A stretch of 64,000 nucleotides of DNA from Xestospongia bergquistia (GCA_963965975.1 OZ014411.1:2501-66500), one strand, 5' to 3'. Positions 26,826 to 38,120 are shown, numbered from the stretch's first letter. Notes: a model not told the origin generated them from the letters alone. Numbers and translations are program-made.

Positions 26826-28709
26826 GTAACTAGACATCAAGCAAAAACTTGACTTTCCTTGTTGTCAATAGTCAGCAAAAAAAATTCATCCAGCTTTGAG
26901 AAACAGGCAACAAAGAGAGGAAGCCGGCCCATCACAATCAACCATAGAGATTTCTTTTAAAAAATCCATGACCAAACCACCAGAGGTCGATATATCAACC
27001 TTTGGCAAGCGAAAAGGATACACTTATCATTATAACAAATTCTCCTTAGCAAACAAGGAGTTGCAAGATTTCTCTAACTTTTTACAGACACCAGATGGTG
27101 GTGGTAGGGGCCCAGATGTTGCAAAAGAGGTGAGGTTATTTTCTTAACAGCATTTTCATTTAATGCACAGATTGTTACTGATGTGTCCAAATATCTATAT
27201 TTTTCTCTGCCGACAACGATTGACTTCAGCTCCTTGCTAAACAAGGAACTGATTTTAAGATATATTGACAGGCTACAAGTAAGTCAATAAATACACAAAT
27301 CATGATGATACTTTATATTTTCAGAAAGACTTTGTTGGAGTCAGAGGTCAATTGACAAAATTAGAGAGACTAGACCATGGACTAGATTACTTGATGGAGC
27401 TTCCAGATCCTCCACATAATGAAATTGCTGGAATGAAAAACAAGCTACAGAAATGGAGGAAAGTTTTGAGACGAAAAGTGGCAGGGGAAAGGGAGGCAAG
27501 ACTTGAGAAAGATGTAGAGGCTGCATACACATTTGACAGCCTTCACAAGTTTTTAAACTCCAAAGAGCTATGGCATCTGGCCAACAAGGCCTGTAAAAAA
27601 GCCATAGAGGGCACTCAATCAAGTAAAGATAGTGATGACCTGGCCACATTTTTATTTGCACAAGTAATGAACAAATAACTACATTTTCTCTTATCTCAAA
27701 TATATCCTAGCTCATGTACACAAACACTCAACGTCCAGGAGCTATCATACACATGCTCATGGATGAGTTCAAAAATAGGGTGGAGATTGAAGGGAGAGTC
27801 ATCGTTAGGGTAGAAAATCATAAGACTGGCACTACATATGGTGCAGCAAAGATTGTGCTCACCAAAGAACTGGAGAAACTGGTCGAAACATATCTCATCC
27901 ATTTAAGGCCTCAGACTGAAGCTGAGGAGCTGTTCATAACATCTCAAGGAGCTAAATACATTGACTATGTACATAAAATAAAAAGTTTGGCAAAAAGGTA
28001 CAATCTGGAAATGCCCATCACAGCAACAACAGCTAGAAAACTTGCAGCAACTAAAGCTCATGAGACATTGACAACCACAGACACAAGACGCCTAGCTAAG
28101 CACATGGGCCATGCATTAGAGACAAGTGACCGTTACTATCAAGCCATCGATACTGCTAAATCAACGGTCAAAGTGCACACAATGATACAATCATTAATTT
28201 CAGGTAAAGACATACAGTAAAATGTTTTTTATTAATTATTTATTACAACCTTTTCAAAACCTCAAAAAGGTGACAATGGTAGGTTGTTCAGGTTGGATAT
28301 TATCCCTTTATACTATTTCAGATTCAGCCATGCTGCATTCAACCCCAGCAGCAATGACATCAATTCCTAATGAAGAGAAACCAATGCCAATTCAAGCAAC
28401 AGATTCAAGTATATCTAGATCATGAAGTTATCATTTTTTTAATGTCCTAAAAGGTACTGTTGATCCCTCAACTACTTTAGACAGTAAACGTAAGCAAAAC
28501 AATGATCATTAAACATTTAATGCCAAATTCATAGCTCAACAAAGAGTCTTTTATAATGACGAAGAAGTCAAACTTATCAAGGAATACTTCAAGGCATTCA
28601 TATCAATGAGTGAGGTCAGGAAACCACCAATCTCGGTCTGCAAGGAGTTTTGTCTCAAACATAAATTAACAACTCATGGAGATAAGCCAATAATCATTCA
28701 GGCTCGCAA

Positions 28710-28990
28710 AATACAGGATAAAGTTAGAAATATTATAATCATGTCCTCAAAGTAAGCTGCCTCAGATGTGTATAATAATTAATTGTGAATAGGTAATCCA
28801 TATATCAATGACATCATATATTCAAAGGTACTACCGTTATTTACTACTCTCATCTATTCTAAATATGTAATATTTAATTTGTAATTACTTTAAAAGTACA
28901 GGACAAACTTGGGAATATTATAATCATGGCCTCAAAGTAAGCTGCCTGAGATGTGTATAATCATTATTTGTGAATAGGTGGTCTATCTTT
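28710..28990 (+). repeat. Tandem duplication of the 3' end of gene A
   Basis: The stretch ATATTATAATCATGTCCTCA with its stop codon and about 80 following bases is repeated about 185 bp downstream (from about 28897), with several substitutions. Only the first copy is in frame with the gene. Confidence 0.7.
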
Positions 28991-29039
28991 GTCATTATCT
29001 ACTCAAAATAACTACTGTTATTTACTACTCTCATTTATT

Positions 29040-29345
29040 TTCATTACTTAACCCCCTTTATATGCCATAGATGGTATGTTAAGTAAATGATGATACTAAA
29101 ATATAAATATTAGTAATACCAATGAAATTAATGATAATGCATAATAATAATTATATCAATGATACCAATCAAATTAATAATGATGATGCCAATAAAATTA
29201 ATAGTGTACAGCAAATACATTATCAAATAATAATTACAATATCAATGATACCAATAAAATTAATAATAATGATAAAAATAAAATTAATAATTTACACTAA
29301 CAATTACATTATCATCATCAATAATTAAAATAAAAATTGATAGTA
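29040..29345 (+). repeat. AAT-rich low-complexity tract
   Basis: Degenerate runs of AATAAT, AATTAATAATGAT and ACCAATAAAATTAAT. No coding signal was seen. Confidence 0.75.
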
Positions 29346-29444
29346 AATAATTAATGCTAATGATGTTTCGAGACACAAATATTGACTTTCAAGACCAGTT
29401 TCAAGAACCATGTATACTTCAGATGAAGCACAGCTCTCAGAATG

Positions 29445-29596
29445 GACAAGGCCACAACAGCGTCAACAAAGGCTACAGGGACACAATTTTCCAATTTTTC
29501 CGAAGGACACAAGAAGGACACAAAAATCGGAATGCGGGGCCACAAAGGCCACAATTAGGGCTTCCGGGACACAAAAAGGGACACAATCAGATAGCT
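29445..29596 (+). repeat. Right subterminal motif cluster of element A
   Basis: Eight direct copies of GGNCACAA within about 150 bp (GGCCACAAC, GGGACACAAT, AGGACACAAG, AGGACACAAA, GGGCCACAAA, AGGCCACAAT, GGGACACAAA, GGGACACAAT), ending in GATAGCT. The motif is the half-site of the palindromes in the left array of the same element and differs from the motifs of B and D. Confidence 0.8.
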
Positions 29597-29603
29597 AAAC
29601 CCT
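29597..29603 (+). repeat. Single AAACCCT between elements A and B
   Basis: One heptamer follows GATAGCT, and then ATATACCTCACC, which resembles the TATACCTTCTGG start of the A and E left ends. The same arrangement as at 19281, reduced to one copy. Confidence 0.55.
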
Positions 29604-30374
29604 ATATACCTCACCGCCAAAAATCCCCAAATTTCGAGGGCGGTGTTCATTGTGTTCTACTTCACACCCCCTTTAACCACACCCCCTAAATTGTCAATGG
29701 AACCGCCCATTTTTGCATAATGGGGCCTTTAATGAAGTTCACCTTATCATTTTTATCTTTTTTTTGGTGCTTTATAAAATTTTGAAAAAATAATCAACAT
29801 GTGCACAAATGATGTGCCTAATATCAAAAAAATAATCCTACAAAAATCTCTTTCCATTTCAGAGATATCACTCAAAAACTTTAAGATAAATTTTTAAAAT
29901 CTGATTTTTTTAATATTTTTGTAATTCAAAAATCAATAAAAAATCAGAGGTAATGCCTAAAAATAAATAAAAATATGGGAAAGGTAGACAAATTATCTTT
30001 CTATCTAATCCCTTTGGTCCCACTCAATTCCCTAAACTGGTTGAGGAGTTATAAAAGAACTCCCAACTCTGTTTCGAAGGTCCTTTCACCAAAACTGATA
30101 TAAGGAAGCTTCAATTCCAGGAAGTAAGCATACCAATCAATTCGTCTCATCGTTTGCAATTCATTGCATTATTCAAACTAATGAAAATCATTATAGGAAG
30201 TAAGATAAAAGTCGTTAAATATTGACTACACATATTAGAATTAGTAATGACGAAATTGCTTCATAGTGATATCACATACCGTGCATACTCAAGTGGTTCA
30301 TAAACCCAAAAACCCCATGAATCCCCACATATTTAACTGAGTTATAGCAGTTTGTAAGTTTACAAACTGAACTA
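29604..30374 (+). mobile_element. Left terminal region of element B
   Basis: AT-rich DNA with C-rich patches (ACACCCCCTTTAACCACACC) between the AAACCCT unit and the 131-bp array. No gene was recognised. Confidence 0.45.
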
Positions 30375-31700
30375 TGTCCTTATATGTCCCATACTTCCAA
30401 AAGTGGCCCTAAACTCATAAAATTTAGCCCTGGAGGGAAAAACAGATATTTCATGTATCCTTGCCACCCCCTCTAAATAATGAAACCTGTTAAAATCAAA
30501 ACCCTATCTGGGACATATGTCCCAGGTGGGGTTTGTAAAAAAAATTATTGCATAAGAACCCTCTACTTCAGCATTACCAAGGCCCACCCCTAAACATCTG
30601 CAGGGTTACTTCTAAACCAAGTTTTTGACAAAACCCCAAAGGACCATATGTCCCAGGTGGGGATTCTAAAAAAATTCCTTCCAAAGTAACCATCTACATG
30701 AGTATTGCTAAACCCCACCCATAAAAGTTTCCAGGGTTACCCTTGAACCTAGTTATTCACAAAACCCCAAACGGCCATATGTCCCGGGTGGGGTTTCTAA
30801 AATACATCATGCCATAACAACCATCACCTTCAGCACTACTAACCCCAACCCTTAAAAGTCACCAGGGTTTCCCCTACACCAAGTTTTTAACAAAACCCCA
30901 AAAAGCCATATGTCCCAGGTGGGGTTTATAAAAAACGTCATTTCTTAATAACCATCTACTTCTACACTACTAAGCCCAACCCTTAAAAGTTACCAGGGTT
31001 TCCCCCAAGCCTAGTTATTCACAAAACCCCAAACGGCCATATGTCCCAGGTGGGGTTTCTAAAAGACGTCATTCCATAATAACCATCTCCTCTTACACTA
31101 ATAAACCCCACCCCTAAACATCTCCAGGGTAACCCCTAAACATAGTTGTTCACAAAACCCCAAAAGGCCATATGTCTCGGGTAGGGTTTCTAAAATACAA
31201 CAGTCCATGATAATCATCTACTTCAGAAATACTAAGCCCCATCCTTAAAAGTTTCCAGGGTTTCCCTTAAACCTGGTTATTCCCAAAACCCCAAACGACC
31301 ATATGTCCCAGGTAGGGTTTTTAAAAGGCGTCATTCCATGATAACCATCTACTTCGGAACTACTAAGCCCCTCCCTTAAAAGTCTCCAGGGTTTCCACAA
31401 AGACTAGTTATTCACAAAACCCCAAAGGGCCCTATGTCACGGGTGGGGTTTCTAAAAGACGTCATTCCATGATAACCATCTACTTCACTACTACTTTGTC
31501 CAAAACCTAAAAGAATCCAGGGTTTCCCCTGCACCTAGTTATTCACAAAAACCCAAACAGCCATATGTCCCAGGTGGGGTTTCTAAGGAAATACTTTTTA
31601 TGTGATCCATCTTCTTCAGCACTGCTAAGCCCCACCCCTAAAATTCTCCAGGGTCCCCCCCCAAACCTAGTTATAAACAAAAAGTCAAGGGACATAAGTC
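30375..31700 (+). repeat. 131-bp palindrome minisatellite of element B
   Basis: Nine palindromes of type GG(A/C)CATATGTCCC have CATATG at 30514, 30645, 30776, 30907, 31038, 31169, 31300, about 31431 (mutated) and 31562: exactly 131 bp each time. The palindrome sits between outer inverted arms AAACCCCAAA and TGGGGTTT, so each unit can fold into a longer imperfect hairpin. Other shared blocks are TCTCCAGGGTTTCCCC and CATGATAACCATCTACTTC. The period equals that of the D array although the unit sequences differ, and both place CCAGGGT upstream of the palindrome. Confidence 0.92.
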
Positions 31701-31939
31701 TGTCATTTGATTACAACAAAATTAAATGGGTGTGTCCACAAGATCTCACTATGCTATATTCAACATTTTTGAACTTCCAGGGTTAATGCACAAAAATGTT
31801 ATTGATCCTAAAATCTCTTTTGGGGACATATTACGAAAACTTTCTGGCAAAACCAAAAAATTGCAAGATGCATTTTGGATGATGATGTACACACCGACTA
31901 AGTGTGAATGTATTTGTTTTTGAAACTTCCATGACTCCC

Positions 31940-31975
31940 CTTTGTAAATAGGACATAGGACATATATGTCCCATA
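31940..31975 (+). repeat. Inner-edge palindrome of the B left end
   Basis: AGGACATAGGACATATATGTCC closes the B left array at the place where A and D carry similar clusters. Confidence 0.6.
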
Positions 31976-32099
31976 TTACTCACTCTCCTTAAAAATGACT
32001 TATTACGCCCGGTGAACCCCATAATGCACCACACAAAAATTCCTCCCCTCAACATTCCACCACCATCAAAAATTTCCATTTTTTCGTATGATTAAGTTA

Positions 32100-32813
32100 A
32101 ATAAATTAAATTGGTTTGTTTAATAGCAACTAAAACTAAAACTATTTTTTTAATGGCCAAATAGTTGTCTTTGACCTGATTTGTGAAAAATAACCTGATC
32201 AAACATCTCAATAAATTGTTTTGTATACTGACCGTTGTTATGTATGCATAACTATTCTATATGTATGCAAAACTGTTTTTAATATTTTTTAACATTGTTT
32301 ATTATCATAAATCAGGTAACAAATGTTTTGACAGAGGTGCCCTCTTTTCACAAATCAGGTCTCACATGATTTACAATTAATAACAAAAACTAAAATTTCA
32401 AAAAAGTGGTTGTGAACTTTAACCATTTCATAGTTGTCAATTTTAGCCATTTCATTTCCAGATTTCATACAATCAGATCAGCTAATCATTCAAAATTTCA
32501 AATGCGTAAACATTCTGATGATGATGGCTACAGCTACTTTTTCAATTGCTGGAAATGCATGTAGTGGGAAAGGAAATCGTCAAAGTGGCAAAACCTTGAA
32601 AGAGAAGTATTATTCAAAAATAACAAGGATTACTTGCATGTTTTACATGTAGTAAATTTATTACCTTGTTTGGTTTATTGATTTATAATAACAATAACTA
32701 AAAACCTATTAATATGACTAAATTTAAAATTTATGGATTTTTTGTCAACAAATTAATAACTACGTCAATAATTACAACAAATGCTTTAAAATAACAATAA
32801 CTAAAATGCAAAT
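32100..32813 (+). other. AT-rich spacer, nothing recognised
   Basis: Between the B left array and the SET-fragment repeats. A 72-codon open frame at 32434-32652 has no recognisable motif and I do not call it. A direct repeat of AAATCAGGT-like segments at 32170-32365 is visible. Confidence 0.6.
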
Positions 32814-34030
32814 CAATTACTTTTATAACATTGGTGAATACCCTTTAAGTCTTAATATAAGTGTCAGTAATTTTATTGAAATAAGACAACATCAGAGGTT
32901 TGCAGCTCTCTCAATTTGCTTGGATAAATGTGATTTTTTCTTTCCAATTTCATAAAAAGGTCGATGTAAAATGCAATGCAAAACAGATAAGTCAGCCATA
33001 CTGAAGTTTCTTTGTATTCCTCAATTGAAAGATATAGTTGCCACAGTAGAAGCCAAAGTGGATGACAGGGTCATGTTCTTTGATGGAACAAGACGACTAA
33101 CTCAGTTTGGATGCAATAATAATAATTAAAACACAAATCCATTACTTTTACAAAATTAGTGGATATCCAGTAAGGCTTAATATAAGTGTCAGCAAAAATT
33201 TTATTGAAGAAAGACAACATCAGAAGCTTGCAGCTCTCTCAAATAGCTTCGATAAGTGTGAGTTTTTCTTTCGAATTTCATAAAAAGGTCAATGTAAATG
33301 TAATGCAAAACAGATAAGTCAGCCATACTGAAGTTTCTTTATATTCCTTAATTGAAAAATGGTTGCCACAGTAGAAGCCAAAGTGGATGGCAGAGTTGTG
33401 TTCCTTGATAGAACAAGACGACTAAATCAGTTTGTTTATAATAACAATAACTGCAATACAAATCCATTACTTTGACAACATTAGTGGATATCCTTTAAGG
33501 ATTAATATATACAAGTGTCGGCCACTTTCTTGAAATAAAACAACATCAGAGGTTTGCAGCTCTCTCAATTAGCCTTGATAAATGTGAGCATTTATTTCAA
33601 ATTTCATAAAAAGGTCAATGCAAAACAGATAAGTCAGCCGTACTGAAGTTTCTTTGTATTCCTCAATTGAAAGAAATAGTAGCCACAGTAGTAGCTAAAG
33701 TGGATGGCAGAGTCGTGTTCTTTGATGGAACAAGACGACTAAATGAGTTTGTTTGCAATAACAATAACTGAAATACAAATCCATTACTTTTACAACATTA
33801 GTGGATATCCTTTAAGGGTTAATATATGTGTCGGCCATTTTATTGAAATAAGATAACATCAGAGGTTTACAGCTGTTTCGATTAGCTTGGATAAATGTGA
33901 GTTTTTCTTTCCAATTTCATAAAAAGGTCAATGTAAAATGTAATGCAAAAGCAGAAAAGTCAGCCATACTGAAATGTCTTTGTATTCCTAAATTGTCCTC
34001 ATTTGGAGTCTTGCATTTTACTATATATTG
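32814..34030 (+). repeat. Four ~320-bp repeats carrying SET-exon fragments
   Basis: Units start near 32814, 33136, 33462 and 33777. The first three contain, at 33031-33110, 33361-33434 and 33671-33751, a piece of the gene B SET exon (GCCACAGTAGAAGCCAAAGT through GACGACTAA.TCAGTTTG; the source is 35324-35401). The fourth has lost it. The fragments lack the SAM-binding and NHS motifs and have no open reading frame of their own. They lie just upstream of gene B, on the same strand. Confidence 0.8.
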
Positions 34031-34087
34031 TATCATTGATTCAGTGCTTTCCATTAGTAACTTTAAATTGAGGACAGTTGTCATAAT

Positions 34088-37000
34088 ATGGAGTCTTATC
34101 CTCTAAAGAATATTTTTACTGACACAGAGAACTCAGACAGGTTAGAATTATGTAAATGACACTACTGATATTTATTCCATTTACAGTGACATCGAACCAA
34201 CTTTAACTAGGAGAGTCAGGTAATACCTATTCAGTTAATGTCATTGATGTCAAATCACTTCTTTACACTAAAGGATGAGGAGAATTGAAGATGAATCAAG
34301 TGATTCTTGTAAGGAATAAGGTGTTTTACAAATTCACATATTTTCTAACAGCAAAAGGTGATATACAAGATGACGATATCATTGACTTGGAGATCGACTC
34401 AGAGGAATCACATAATTGTTAGCAATCCATTATTCTTTACACTAAATACTTAATTTTCAGCTGCTCATTTAACTTCAACTGCTCTGAAGATCTCAAGTGA
34501 TAGTATGTTTCAGTTTTGTGGTAGTTTATTAAATTTACTTGCATTCCAGCACCTTATAGTAATGATAAAGAGGAGTTTCACGATTGTAAGCACACTTTAA
34601 CTTCGTATACAGCATTTTGTTTATTCCAATAGCTAGAGAAGACATAGAAACAGAACGATCATACAATGGTAAAGAATTCCTATCCTGTACCTAATATTTC
34701 TAACCACTCATTTCACTATAGTCATTGAGAAAAGTATCAGCAATGGTTAGCGTTTGTCATCTCAATATTAACTTACATGCATTTCAGCTTGTACCAGTGA
34801 TGAAGAAGACACTGATAGTAGTTAGCATTGTTTTCACTTAATAACCCAATATTTTGTCCTTTTCTTTAGCGGAATACCCTGCAAGTGTACAAGAGCTGTC
34901 TTTACCAGAAGACAACTGTAAGTACTAATTATCTAGTAGTGCATATTTACCTACATCTAGTTGCTTCTAGTGATGAGGATACACGATCTTCAATAAGAAG
35001 ATCCCGCCGTGTCAAGTAATGTCAATATATGTAAAAATTATTTTAAAAGTAAAAAAATAGACATGTTCGTACCGTCAAAGAACTTACTATTGATGCACTC
35101 AACAGGGGTCTGGAGGCCCCAATTGAGGCAAGATTTTGTAAAGAGAAAGGTAGGGTTATGAATCTATGCCTCATATGTACTCTTTGGTGTTAGGCAAGGG
35201 GAGAGGTGTCTTCTCTCTAAGTGACATTCCGAGAGGGACATATATCTGTGAATACAAAACTACAAGTGTGTACTCCAAGAAGGAACATCTAAAACGAGAG
35301 ATGGAGTACTCCATCAATGAAGAAATTGTCGCCACCGTAGAAGCCAAAGTGGATGGCAGAGTCATGTTCTTTGATGGAACAAGACGACTCAATCAGTTTG
35401 GTTCATTACTTAATCATTCTCCCCAACCCAACTGCAAGCCATTTCCCCCAGTCTTTGTGAGAGGAAAGTATAGAATTGGATTTTTGGCATTACAAGATAT
35501 CTCCAAAGACACAGAATTGACTTGGGACTACAACTACAGGGATCCTAAGTGGCCCTGGCTCTATGGTATGGTCAACATTTCTCAACCACAATTTCAAAAC
35601 ATTATCACAGGTGCTAAAGTAGAAGAACCAGCTGATCCCAAGCCCACATCTACAATTGCTCCAACTGCAATTGGTCCATCTACAACTGCTCTGAAGAAAA
35701 AAGGTTAGCAATTACACTGTAACAAAAATTATTTTTATTATTTTAGTAACATCATTTGAAAGGTATAGAAGGAGCTATTTTTGCCCCGTGCCTAACTGCA
35801 AATCACGGGCACAAAAAAAATTGAGCAACCACCTCAAGAGTGTACATGGCATCGTCAATTCAGAGGAGAGGCACAGGCTGTTGAAAGAATCAAAAATACG
35901 GGGGCCTGCAAAGCACAAGGAGAGAAAGCTTACCATCACTCTCAAGGAATGTTTTGCTCGTGAAAAAGCCAGAAGTTGTGGTCTTGTTATTCCTAACATT
36001 GAGAAGAAACGTGGCTCAACTCGCCACTATCCGAGGTTCTCCATTGAATCAGAGGCCATTCTCACAAAGTTTTTTGACAACCTGACCTCTTTCGATGGTG
36101 GGTGTCGTTCTCTCCGTGAAGCAAGACAAATATGTGCTGATGTCAGCAAATGCTTAGCCTTTGTCAATCCAAACGCTTGCATTTGGACATCATTAACTAA
36201 TGTGGCACGTGTAAAGCTCTTCTTTGAGCAACTTACAGCAGATGGTATTGGAAGCGATGGGCTAACAACAAAAGTGGAGAGATTGCAGACTGCTTTAAAG
36301 TACTGCATTCGAGAAAACTCCAGTGGTGTTTCATTTGACGAGTGTACTGGCACAATTAGCCGTTTAAGCATGTGGAAGTCCACATTTTTAAAAAGTAAAA
36401 GATCCTCTCAGATCGAAAGAGAAATGTGTGCAAACAGGGAGGCAGAATCTAAATACCTCTCATGTATTGATGGCTTTTTTCAAAGCTGGCAGGTTCAGAA
36501 CTTTCTCAAGGAAGTTCATCAATGTCAGCACCTATCTGATGAAAACGTCACGTATCTTGCCACATATCTTTTTGCTAGTCTTACATATAAAAACTGGCAA
36601 AGGCCATCACCAGCTCTCCATCTCACCCTGTCTGAGGCAAATGAGGCAGTACTAATTGAAGGCAAGCTCACAATACACAGCCGCACCCACAAGACCGCAC
36701 ATACATATGGTCCAGCTATACTTGTCCTCGAGGGACAGGACATTGATCTCTTCAAAATGTATATGAATAGTGTACGGCCTAACATACCTACAAGCTCAAC
36801 AAATACAGTAGCCCTTTTAACAAGTAATGGGAGACCTCTGACTCATTACCGAGATCTCCTTTTGTCACTGACAAGGAAGTTGGGGCTGACAATGTTGCCA
36901 AACTTCTCTACCATCAGAAAGGCTGGTGCAACTGCCACTGTCAGTTCACAAGGGGCAAAGGGCCTTGAGATCATTAGTGAACACATGTCCCACTCTCGGA

Positions 37001-37516
37001 GTACATCAGAGAGGTACTACAGGATGCGAAAAAGGGATAAGGGTGCAGTCGAGGCATTCCAAACCATCAAAAATATCACATCAGGTAAATATATACATTG
37101 CAATAATGTCACTCGAACTTTTCTTAGAAACTACTGGGAATCCAACACAAACAATCTCTCCCCCAAATGCAGAACATTCAACACCTCCACCAAATCAAAC
37201 CAGCAAGGATATGATATCAGGTAAATATATTTATATGTTTATATATATTACAAGGATATGACTTGAACGTTTTTTAGAAACCACAGATAACCCAACACCA
37301 ACAACACCTCTCCCAAATCCAACACTTCCAATGCCTCTCCCAAATCCACAAGACACAATAAATACTTCATTAGAAGATTACTTTTGTAGCCACATAGCAA
37401 AAGGAAAGACGCCATCCTTGAAGGAGTGCCGTGCCTTTTTGATAGAGACAAAGGACAAACAAAAGTCTGGAAAACAAATCCAGGACAAAATTAGAAACAT
37501 CATAAAGAAACTGTAG
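34088..37516 (+). CDS. Gene B: KMT5A-like SET domain + C2H2 finger + tyrosine recombinase, intact
   Basis: Exons (all GT-AG, all in frame): 34088-34140, 34187-34219, 34274-34308, 34352-34417, 34461-34502, 34550-34585, 34633-34668, 34722-34745, 34788-34820, 34870-34917, 34961-35015, 35061-35149, 35194-35565, 35611-35703, 35747-37084, 37128-37220, 37278-37516; 894 residues. Residues 1-153 are acidic and Ser-rich, with IIDLEID. The SET region spans about 154-307 (GKGRGVF, FDGTR, LLNHS, WDYNYRD), and the C2H2 finger about 346-372. The recombinase spans about 420-775, with candidate catalytic Arg624 (QRPS), Lys654, Arg729 (STIRK), His754 (HMSH) and Tyr763 (RYY); the usual box-II His position is Ser. 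The C-terminal domain contains CRAFL and KQIQDKIRNI. By family the protein should cut and rejoin DNA as a Crypton-like integrase; the SET part may methylate histone or another lysine substrate. The 45-nt intron 35566-35610 is a multiple of 3, so keeping it would add 15 residues. The start was chosen because MESYPLKNIF aligns with gene C MEKYFPRMKIF. Confidence 0.85.
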
Positions 37517-37529
37517 TTTACAGCTTCTG

Positions 37530-37810
37530 TTTCTTACCATTCATTTAACTTGTGTTTATGATTCTATCTTACGAGCAATTTACCTTGCATTTATGTATAC
37601 ATCTTATAACCATTTCTTTATGTTTATATTTTACAAGCCGCATATTTATGTTCCTCCCTTACCAGCCATTTATGTTATCTTTATCATTTATATCTTTTCA
37701 GCCATATCTTAACAAATTGTATTTATGTTTATATCTTACGAGCCATTTTATTTATCTTTATAACATACTATTCATTAATAAATGTTTATATGCTACAAAT
37801 CTCTTAATTG
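37530..37810 (+). repeat. Degenerate TTTATGTTTATATCTTACAA repeats 3' of gene B
   Basis: About six diverged copies of a ~40-45 bp unit (TTTATGTTTATATYTTACRAGCCAT). An AATAAA at 37777-37782 could serve as a poly(A) signal, but such hexamers are expected by chance in DNA this AT-rich. Confidence 0.5.
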
Positions 37811-37869
37811 TATTTAAAAGAACATAAAAAATCCTAAAAAGTAAGAGACTATGTATTTGGCATATGCAA

Positions 37870-38106
37870 TATTTAAAGGACATCTAAAAAATTAATAGGA
37901 AATTATATTCAAGGACATGACAAAGTTTTTGTAGAGAGGACATATCTCCAAAGGTTTTAAGTAAACAGGACATGTATATGTCCCTAAGTAACTTTATATG
38001 GCCTTTTCGTAAATAGGACATATGGCCCAAGGTTCAAAGTAAAAAGGACAGGCATATGTCCCCAAAATAGCAAATAGGACATATCCCGGGACATTTCGAC
38101 AGGGCT
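37870..38106 (+). repeat. Right subterminal motif cluster of element B
   Basis: Seven or more GGACAT motifs (AAGGACATCT, AGGACATATC, AGGACATGTATATGTCCC, AGGACATATGGCCC, AGGACATATCCCGGGACATT), ending in TTCGACAGGGCT at 38106. The motif matches the CATATG palindromes of the left array of the same element. Gene C's right end closes in almost the same way (TTGTCAGGGCT at 61906). Confidence 0.8.
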
Positions 38107-38120
38107 AAACCCTAAACCGT
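38107..38120 (+). repeat. AAACCCT + AAACCGT after the B right end
   Basis: Two heptamers, the second with one substitution. What follows (38121 onward) is not a recognisable left end, so this may be where element B meets older or host DNA. Confidence 0.7.

Larger units (their letters stand above)
23943..28755 (+). pseudogene. Gene A: SET / zinc-finger / tyrosine-recombinase protein, divergent and broken
   Basis: Exon 1 starts at ATG 23943 and is 53 nt long like exon 1 of gene B; exon 2 is 24636-24689. The SET domain lies in 24736-25041 and 25087-25280, with GRGVFA, IDATR, LINHS and LYDYGVRD; these resemble KMT5A/SETD8 more than other SET families. After it come a Ser/Pro/Asp-rich repetitive linker, a Cys-rich module (25939-26078), short acidic exons, a C2H2 finger (from 26674), and a tyrosine-recombinase domain with Arg in QRPG, Lys in NHKTG, Arg in TARK, HMGH and RYY (27714-28204). 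The C-terminal domain ends at TAA 28753-28755. Damage: a frame change at about 25500, a stop at about 25795 in the linker, and an unresolved frame change near an A8 run at 26877-26884. Some of these may hide unrecognised introns. It lies inside element A, which carries its own end motifs. Confidence 0.72.

Noticed and set aside
35166..35193. ATG at 35166 as the start of gene B
   Set aside because: It lies in the 35150-35193 intron. The exon starts at 35194, and the upstream exon (35061-35149) aligns in length and sequence with the 89-nt exon of gene C.
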